Position numbers and translations under genes: made by a program. The notes under the pieces are model-generated. The model saw nothing but the letters and a program-made list of their open reading frames with translations. It did no database searches and had not been told where the DNA came from. Source: Tetracentron sinense (lineage: Eukaryota > Streptophyta > Magnoliopsida > Trochodendrales > Trochodendraceae). Taken from it: a stretch of 64,000 bases of DNA. Below are positions 49,601-58,600 of this stretch, piece by piece. The first letter of the stretch is position 1, and each line of letters begins with the position of its first letter. Where the stretch lies: the NCBI GenBank assembly GCA_015143295.1, contig CM026556.1:18910547-18974546 (forward strand), written 5' to 3'.

Positions 49601-52600
49601 TATCACAAAATCGTTGAATTGTAGTGTCACCTTTTTTTTCCTCACTGTGTGTTTTAGGATTTCAAAACGAGGAGGACAATTGGGACGGGCCATGAGGAAA
49701 CAGGATTGTATCTGTTGTACCATTTACCACATATTGCTTCTTTAGTCCAACAGACTTCTCGTGATCAACATATCAGTAGTCAGCAGGTGTTATTACAGTG
49801 GCACAAGTGTCTTGGTGACTCATTTGTCACTCTTCTTAGGCATTTATTTCTCAAATTGTCTTTCTCTAGTTCTATTTTTCTATTTTAGTGTGAAACATGT
49901 GAGTTTGCAAAACATTATCGGACCTCTTATCCTTACAGTGGTCATATAAGTGATGCTCCTTTTTCCAATGTGCACTCTGATGTATGGGGACCATCCCCTG
50001 TTACTTCTCTTAGTGGTTTCCGCTATTTTGTTACTTTTGTTGATGATTTCTCTCGTCCTACATAGGTTTATATGTTAATATTTAAACATGAGGTTTGCAC
50101 TGTTCTTCTATCGTTTCACCACATGATTGCCACTCAATATAATGCTCACATTAAGATGGTTCGTTCTGATAATAGAGGGGAATATATGTCTTATAGTTTA
50201 GCCACCTTTCTTGATTCTCACGGGTATTGTTCATTAAACATCTTATGCTGGTACTCCTCAGCAAACTGGTGTGACTGAGAGGAAAAAATCGTCATTTGTT
50301 GCAAATTACTCGTTTTTTGATGTTCGCTAGGAGTGTGCCCAAATTTTTTGGTATGATGTGTTGACTGTTACATTCTTAATTAATCACATGTCTACCCGGA
50401 TTTTAAATTTCTTATCTCTAGTTACCTCATTGTCTCCTCTATTCCCTTTGCCTCGTATTTTTGGTTGTACTTATTTCTCTCATATTGCTCGTTCTGATAG
50501 GACTAAGCTTGATCTTAAGTCTTTTAGGTGTATCTTTCTTGGATATGCACCTAATTAGAAGAGGAACAAATGTTATCATCCTCTTTGTCGTAAGTCATTT
50601 GTTTCTCTGGACATTACTTTCTTTGAGTTTACTCCGTATTTTCTAACAAAGAGACCTCTCTTCAGGGGGAGAGTGTGAGTAAAGAGATGTCATATCCTAT
50701 GCATGTTCCCTCATTCTTGTTTGACAGTGCTATCAGAATGGAGGGTGGTAGTAAACGACAGGAGAAGTTGAAAATTCCTGCTATTAGGAGAAAAAATTGC
50801 AAGTGTATACAGGAAAGGAAGAAAGATCCTAATGAGCCCCACCAAGAAATCTCCTCGGATCCAGGTAATATCCTTCCCCCTAGTCTTGATAATGTTGATC
50901 ATAAGTTACCCATTGCACTTAGGAAAAGTAGTAGGTATTGTACTCGACATCCCATTCTAACTTTGTATCATGATTTGTCATTTTCGTATCGTGTATTTGC
51001 ATTGGCTTTGTATTCTGTGTCTATTCCTCAGTGTAGTAGATCAAGGTTCAAAATTTTGACGAAATTTCGAATATTTCGACAATAAATATCGATTTCGGAG
51101 GTTCCCGAAACTCTGGACCAAAAATTTGGTTTTTACAAAATTCCGCATTTTCGATTGAAATTTCGTAAATTTCAACAAAATTTCGTATATTTCGGTCAAA
51201 AAAATTTCTATAGACTTTTTTTTTTTTTTTTACATTTTCTCGTTTGAGATTGTGCGATATATGACCATTTCATGGCTAATTGGTTATTTAAACCCCAAGC
51301 ATCCATGGGAAACTCATGCAAACATTGAGGAAGAAAAAAAAAATTATTTGAGAAGTGAGGAGTAGAGGAATATAGGAATATTGGAATAGTAGGGATTCTA
51401 GGGAAAAGGAAGGTAACATATCATCGCCGTCGCCCTCATCGTTGCCATCCGTCACCGAACCCTTGCCTAGTAGCCTAGGCCTTCGTCTCTTTGAGTAATG
51501 AGTCTCTCCCCGGTTTTTTAACTTCGTCGAATGCATCAACTGAGAATTGTTGTTTACTTGTTTATACTTGAGTTGTAATGGTCATTTACAAAATAGAACT
51601 AATGTTATAAAATAATAATTTCAAATGTCTCTTTTTAAAAATTAATTTCATTCTTATTTATATTTCAAAACCCTCCCTTAGATTACACTAATTACAATAA
51701 TAGTTTTTTAATAATTGCATAAATGACCATATTACCCCTAAATGAGTGTTGCAAGTATTAACCTAATTATATTTTATAAATTAAATATTATTTAACTATT
51801 CTTAGTATCGATTTTTATTATATACAAAATAAAAAATTGAATAAAATCCTAATACAATGTTTTTTAATTTTAACTATTCTTAGTATTGATTTTGATTGTA
51901 TTTGAGTTAATTGTTATGCTTGATTGAGAAATGAATGCAACTTTTTATGTAAGTTACATCAATATTAGTGAATTATACATTGTCGTCACTATCAGTGCAC
52001 GTCTTTGACTCCCTTCTCATTGCATCCCTTATATACAATATTGCTTTTTTTTTTTAAATTATTCTCAGATGTGTATTAACATCTATTTTAATATTTCTTG
52101 AAGTTTTATTGAAAAATTCTATGTTTTTCATTATTTTTTTCGATTTTTTCCTCCACGTGTGATATTGTTCTTGCGATATCGTTATTTCTTGCGAGATATC
52201 TTCGATATATCTTTTTTCCACGGCTCGAAATGACATGCGATATCAAAGTTTTGAACCTTATAGCAAATGCACGCTCCTAACTAGAATGGAGAAAAGCTAT
52301 GGAAGAAGAGATGTTTGCTCTTAAGAATAATAGTAAACTTACCCAGAGAGAAGAAGCCTGTTGGGTGTCGGTGGGTATTCACAATGAAACACCACTCAGA
52401 TAGATTAGTAGAAAGATACAAGGTCTGCTTGGTTGCAAAGGGGTATACTCAGACATATGGGAAAAACTATCAGGAAACATTTACCCCAGTTGCTAAAATG
52501 AGCTCAATGAGAGTTCTCCTGCACTGGTATCCAACCAGGATTAGCCCTTGTCCAGTTGTACCAACTTGATGTGAAGAATGCCTTTTTGCATGGTGACTTG

Positions 52601-55600
52601 GAGGTAGATGTGTACATTGTACCTCCTTCTGGTTTTATTTGTTCCTCTAGTGAAGGAAAGGTGTGTAAGCTGAAGAAGACATTATATGGACTAAAGCATT
52701 CTCCTAGAGCTTGGTTTGAGCGGTTTCGTAGTGCTATAGTGAAACAAGTTACAAGCAGAGCCAAACTTATCTATCAAACAGTCTCATTAGAAGATGACTA
52801 TTCTGATTGTATATGCAAATGGCATTGTAGTAACAGACAATGATATGGATGAGATTAAGTTACTAAAGAGAAAGTTAGTAGAGGAGTTTGACATCAAGGA
52901 TCTGGGTCAGTTGAAATACAATCTTGGGATTGAGCTTGCGGGACAGGTATGATAGGTTGTAAACCATGTGATACACCCATTGATACTAACCACAAACTGA
53001 GTGAAGGTAGTGGGGAATGTTTACTAGATCCAAGCAAATATCAGAGACTTGTCGGTCGCCTCATTTATTTATCTCTCACCAGACTAGACATTGCGTATGC
53101 AATTAGTATGGTTAGCTAGTTTATGTATGCTCCAACCACTGGACATCATGATGCAGTTAATAGAATTATTCACTATTTGAAGTCATCTCCAGAGAAATGT
53201 TTATTGTATAAATGTCATGGGAACTTAAGAGTTGAAGCATATACTGATGCAGATTGGGCCAGGTCTGTTTCAGATAAACGATCTACTTTAGGGTATTACA
53301 CTATGGTTGGAGGCAACCTTGTTACATGGAGAAGCAAGAAGCAACATATGGCTGCAAGATTCAGTGTAAAAGCAAAATTTTGGGCCATGGTACATGGGGC
53401 ATGTGAGTTGCTCTGACTTCGGCTACTCAAGACTATGATTGTGTAGCACCCCGGACTTTCCATACTTAATGAATAGCACTTTCGTGCCTAATTGGTCTTC
53501 CTCGTAGTCTAATTAATAAATAAGGGAGAAATCGGAAATTCTGAAACGGCAGAAATGTTCATTTTTGAAAGATGAATCCAACGCAAGTTGAATCGTCGAA
53601 ATCGGACGAACGAGTCTAAAGATATGGCAAAAACAGTTCAAACTTGTAGAGCACCGATCGCTCGGTCCATTCAGCGATCGATCGGTCCAAAACCGATCGA
53701 TCGGTAGCTATCGACTGGTCAAAAATTTTGTATGGGGAAATTTTCCAGAGCAGGTTTTTGACCGATCACTCGGTTAGGAAACCGATCGATCGGTGTATCG
53801 TATTTTTCAGAATTTCAGTAAGGGCGTTTTCGTCTTTTGGGTGTTAAACCCTTACCCGAGCCTTTAGGGTTTCATTCACACACTTAGAGGATTTTGGGAG
53901 TTAGAGAGAGGGGCGGAGGAGACTCCAACCTAGGGTTTGCTTTTGAGAAGAAATCAGAGGGGTTTAAGAACCCTAGCTCACCCCAACTCGTTTTGCTTCA
54001 CGTTCAAGGCTCAAGCTCGTGTGGGGTTCCCTTCTCAAGCTAGGGCAGCACTCTCTACGTTATTTTCAAGAAGGTTTCCTACCCAATCAAGTATAGTTCA
54101 AGTAAGGGCTTTCTTCTTTCAAGTTGGAGCTTCCATTAAGGTTTACACCAAGGAGCAAGTCTTGATTCAAGGTTAGTACACCCTACTAACTTGCCCTAGC
54201 AATAATCTAGGTTTTCTATGTGATATATGATTCTTGCTACTATGTATTCTCCCTTATAAAATGTATCATATTCATCAAATATAAACAAGATGAGGAAAAT
54301 GGTATGGATGCGTAGATGGAATGTTGATTGAGGCGAATGGATGCCGATGTGTATGAATGTGTGTTGTGTGTGAAATGGAAAAATGGAGAATGGGCATTGT
54401 ATAAATAATGAACTCACTTTGGATGGAAAAGATGCACTAAAAAGAAGAAGATTAACTATGGAGGAACCTTGCATGTTATGTGTTCGACAAATTGCCTAAA
54501 CCATGAATAAATGACTTAAATTTAGAAATGGAAGTAGGTTTTATGCATGTATTCTTATGAATGGTGAATTGATTTAAATACCATGTTAATTACTCAAATG
54601 ACCATATGCATGTACTATGAATTGAATGAATTGTGATGTCATATCTCTCTTGTTATCCTCATTTTCATGATTGTACTATTGACACGTACACGAGCACGCA
54701 TGTTGCATGAACCGAGATTTCAAGAGCATATGCATATAATAACCAACAAGAAAATATTGCATGTCAAGGAGGTTGGTAGCCTAGGGACATTCAGGTACTA
54801 GCCTCTGGCTCACAAGAAAACCCAAAACACATATTGTCAAGGAGGTTGGTAGCCCAGGGACATTCGGGTACTAGCCTCTGGCTCACAAGAAAACTAAACA
54901 AGTAATAAAAATCACATATTGTCAAGGAGGTTGGTAGCCCAGGGACATTCGGATACTAGCCTCTGGCTCACAAGAAAACCATATATCAAGGAGGTTGGCA
55001 GCCCAGGGAGATTCGGGTGCTAGCCTCTGGCTCACGAGTTACAAGATCCAGGTTTACAAGATGATGACAAGACATTCATGCATGCATGCATATATGATTT
55101 CTCAAGCCATACGGAGACATGAGACGGATTTTCAAGCACGAGTTTTATCGGAGTTTTCGCATTCATGCACGCAAGTCAAGATGATGGCATTGTACCGTGT
55201 CTTATGCTATTTCTTTTGTGATGCTCCTATTTCTGCTTTGCATGGTGCTATTGTTGTTGTGTGTTAGCTAGTAGCTTGTACTCGCTGAGTATTCCATGCT
55301 CAGTCGTACTTTCATGTCGGCAGGTACTGAGGAAGCCCTCGACCCAAGGCTTTGGGTCGAGGAAGAGTATATAGAGGAGAGAGAGCTGTCTATCTCACTG
55401 CAGTCTCAGGCGGACCGAGACCTCGACGTGTGGCCGTACCTCAACTACTGTTGAGGGGAGAGTACGAGAGGGTTTTAAGTAGTTTGACATTTTGATAGGT
55501 GGGCCTGTCCACCTTAGACTTAAACGTGTTTTGTATATACTTGTGTTCACTTGGAATACTATTTTGGAACTTTAGAAGAAAAGAAAAAGTTAGTTTACGC

Positions 55601-58600
55601 TTCCGCATCTATGTGTAGCTTCCGTGCTCTGATTTTCATTGTTGCAGTATTTATTTACCTTGTTCATTACAGGATGGTTTGGCAAGCACGTATAGTCACG
55701 CCTAAAGTATCCCTAAACTCGTAGGGGGTATTTTGGGGCGCGACAGATTGGGTTCCGTCCTAGTGGTCCGATGAGCTTATATTGTGACAATAAGATAGCT
55801 ATTAGTATTGCTCACAATCCTGTGCAATGACAGAACGAAGCATGTTGAAGTGGATTGACACTTTATCAAGGAGAAACTAAAGGCAGGTTATATTTGCACC
55901 AATTTTGTATAATCTAAAGATCAGTTAGCTAATGTATTGACTAAGGGGCTTGGTAGTTCTCAATTTTGAATTATTGCTAGCAAGTTAGGCATGAGTAACA
56001 TCTACGCACCAACTTGAGGGAGAGTGTAGAAGAATACTTCTCTTTTAAGTTTGTTTATTTTATATACTATAATCTCGGTATACTATTAACATCTCATATA
56101 TACTAATAGTATACCATTAGTGGAATTTAAATAAGAAAGAGTAGGAGAGAGAATTAACTATCTCTAATATTTTCCTTAATCTCTTCTTCTTCTTCTCTTT
56201 TTCTCAAACCATAGACCTTAAAACCCTAAATCACAATCCTAAACCTAATCAAACCAAACCAAACCAACTAGTGGTTGGGTTAGATTGGCCATTCAAAACT
56301 TTAAACTATAAAATTCCAGAAATTTCCTTTACAGAGGCAATTATGTAAATTTGGCTAGGTTGGGATTATGCATGTAATACAAATGAGAACAGGGAGTAGT
56401 TTCTAATCTTGGGTTGTTTTTAGTCAATTTTAATTTCCATGTCCTAGTAAATTCTAATGTAGAAGTTAGCCAAATGTCTATATAAACAGGATTGTACTAC
56501 AGATTTTTAGATTAATCAATATGGCACAACAAATGAGAAAACCAACCAGGAAATAAACTTCTTGTGATTCAAGGAAGTGAGTGAAGGAAGGACTAGATAA
56601 GAGAAGTAGAAAACTACAAGATCTAGAAGATATCTAGATGATATGGAGTAGACAACTCAAAACTAAGTTCATTCATGTCTCAAATGTCATAAATACATGA
56701 CTCTTTATAGACGTTTTGAAACTTTCTAGATGCATTAAATGCTTACAACTTTTAGACTTAACTCTTGAACTTTCTAGACATTCTTCTAGAAATGACTATA
56801 CCTTCCCAAGTTCCTACATCTTCTAGACATTCCTCTAGAAATGACTACACATTCTCAAGTTCCTACATCTTCTAGAAATATTGACTTGACACATGTCTCC
56901 CATACTTTGATCATTTGACTATATCATTCTCAATTTTCCAACAATGAAGCTCTTTGCTCATGGTTCAAAATATCGGTATCGGGTGTCGTATCGGTAAATC
57001 CAAAACAGGATACGTATCGACGTATCGGATGGATACGATGAAAAAAATCAGGTTACACTAAAAAATGCTTAGATACACAAGGAAAAACTTGGATACCTTA
57101 CATAAAACTTCTTTAATGCAAATATAAGATATTAACAAACAAAATGAAGGTCTCCAACTATGTTTGTAACCATACATATGAGAGTTAAGAATTTTATAAG
57201 TTAAAAAAGGCGTGTGTGTTATGCTAAAAAAAAGATTTAAAAATACAAACCATAGTCACTTAGCTAAGAATAAGAAAAACAATTTAGATATTAAAACCTT
57301 ACATTCAATGAATTAAATAAGAATGTATTGAATTACAGCCTTAACTTTTAGCTTAATATAAGTCTTTTTATGCTGAATTATTATACTATTTAGTTGACTT
57401 TTTAACCTTGTGTAGATGAAAATATTTTTTAATACTATAATATGAAACTTTTTCTGCCAAACTTTTGGGTTTTGGTAATCTTTTATATAATAAAATTTAT
57501 TAAATTTTGATATTTAAGAAATACCATATCATTTGAAAGTTGAAATTTTGACCCAATCCCTAAAAGGTGCAAAAAAGAGGATTTTATTCTTGAACTGGAG
57601 AGTTACTTTTTATACTTCAGGAATTTGAATCAAGATAAATTTTATTGAATTCAAATGAGGGATAACCGCATTTGCATATTAATATCTTAAGTAAATGAAA
57701 GTAATATTAATTTAAAATTATGTACTTAAATAATATTTATATAAATAAGTTCTGTATCGGGTCTGTGTTGTGGTTCCTAGTGTAAATAGGAGAGAAAAAA
57801 ATTCATTGAAAAATCCTCATATTGTGCCTTTATCGGTTTCGTATCGGCCTGATACGAGGGAGTTTTTTTCCAACGTACTAGTGTATCGGGTAGCTCCAAA
57901 CAGAATATGTATTGGCCCGTATCGGTCGATACATATCGATATTTTAAACCATGTATTTGCTATGGTGAGCAGTGTTTTAAAAACCGTGTGAGACATACGC
58001 CTCAAGGCTCGCCTCAGGACGAGGCTTAAGGAAAACTCCTTGAGGCTCAACCATGAGGCTTAAACCTCATGAGTCTCACATGAGGCACACGCCTCATGTC
58101 TTGAAACTCGTTTTGTGTCTATGACGTATGTCTCATACATTAACTAAAATTAAGTTTCTAGCCATAACTGAGACTTCAATGTCCTTTTTTTTATTTTTTT
58201 ATTTGTTATTTGTTTCAACTAATTTATATAGTATTTCCTATATACACGCATGCACCCACACGAACACACACATCATACACGAATACATACATACATACAT
58301 ATATATATATATATATGTATATATGTATATAAATATATCTCTCTATATATATGTATATATACTATAATCTATTTGCAATTTTTCTTATATTTTATTTATT
58401 TGTTAAAATGAGTGAGCATGAAGCTTTCCTGTGCTTACGCCTCACACATCTTGAGGTCCTCACACCTCGCCTTACACCTTCACGTTTTAAAACATTGATG
58501 GTGAGACACCAATAATTTCTTAATTTCTCCACTCAACCCTTCATTCCATCTATTGTTTTTCACCTCCAATTGTCCTTCTTTAGTCCTCCTTAGCCTACGA

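Larger units (their letters stand above)
53442..55745 (+). mobile_element. Solo LTR C2 (2304 bp) in Copia 2 RNase H
   Basis: Starts TGTAGCACCCCGG, ends GGGGCGCGACA, and is flanked by GATTG (53437-53441, 55746-55750). It is the reverse complement of solo LTR C with four instead of five array units. After removal, the Copia 2 RNase H continues. No internal region or second LTR. Confidence 0.95.
34137..56266 (+). mobile_element. Copia 2 (Ty1/copia), inactive, with four large insertions
   Basis: 5' LTR 34137-34367 and 3' LTR 56025-56266 both start TGTAGAAGAATACTTCTC and end AACCA, flanked by ACTGG / ACTAG (34132-34136, 56267-56271). Plus-strand order is PBS-like TTTAGTATCAAGGC, gag, protease, integrase, RT, RNase H, and polypurine tract GAGGGAGAG (56016-56024). 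It is interrupted by Copia 1 (34755-41684), solo LTR F (42135-48862), hAT-like M3 (51042-52260) and solo LTR C2 (53442-55745). Stripped of insertions it is about 5.7 kb, normal for copia. Confidence 0.92.

Noticed and set aside
3948..55745. Inverted pair of C-family LTRs as a hairpin-RNA locus
   Set aside because: The two copies are about 47 kb apart in different contexts and would hardly be in one transcript; opposite orientation alone is no evidence.
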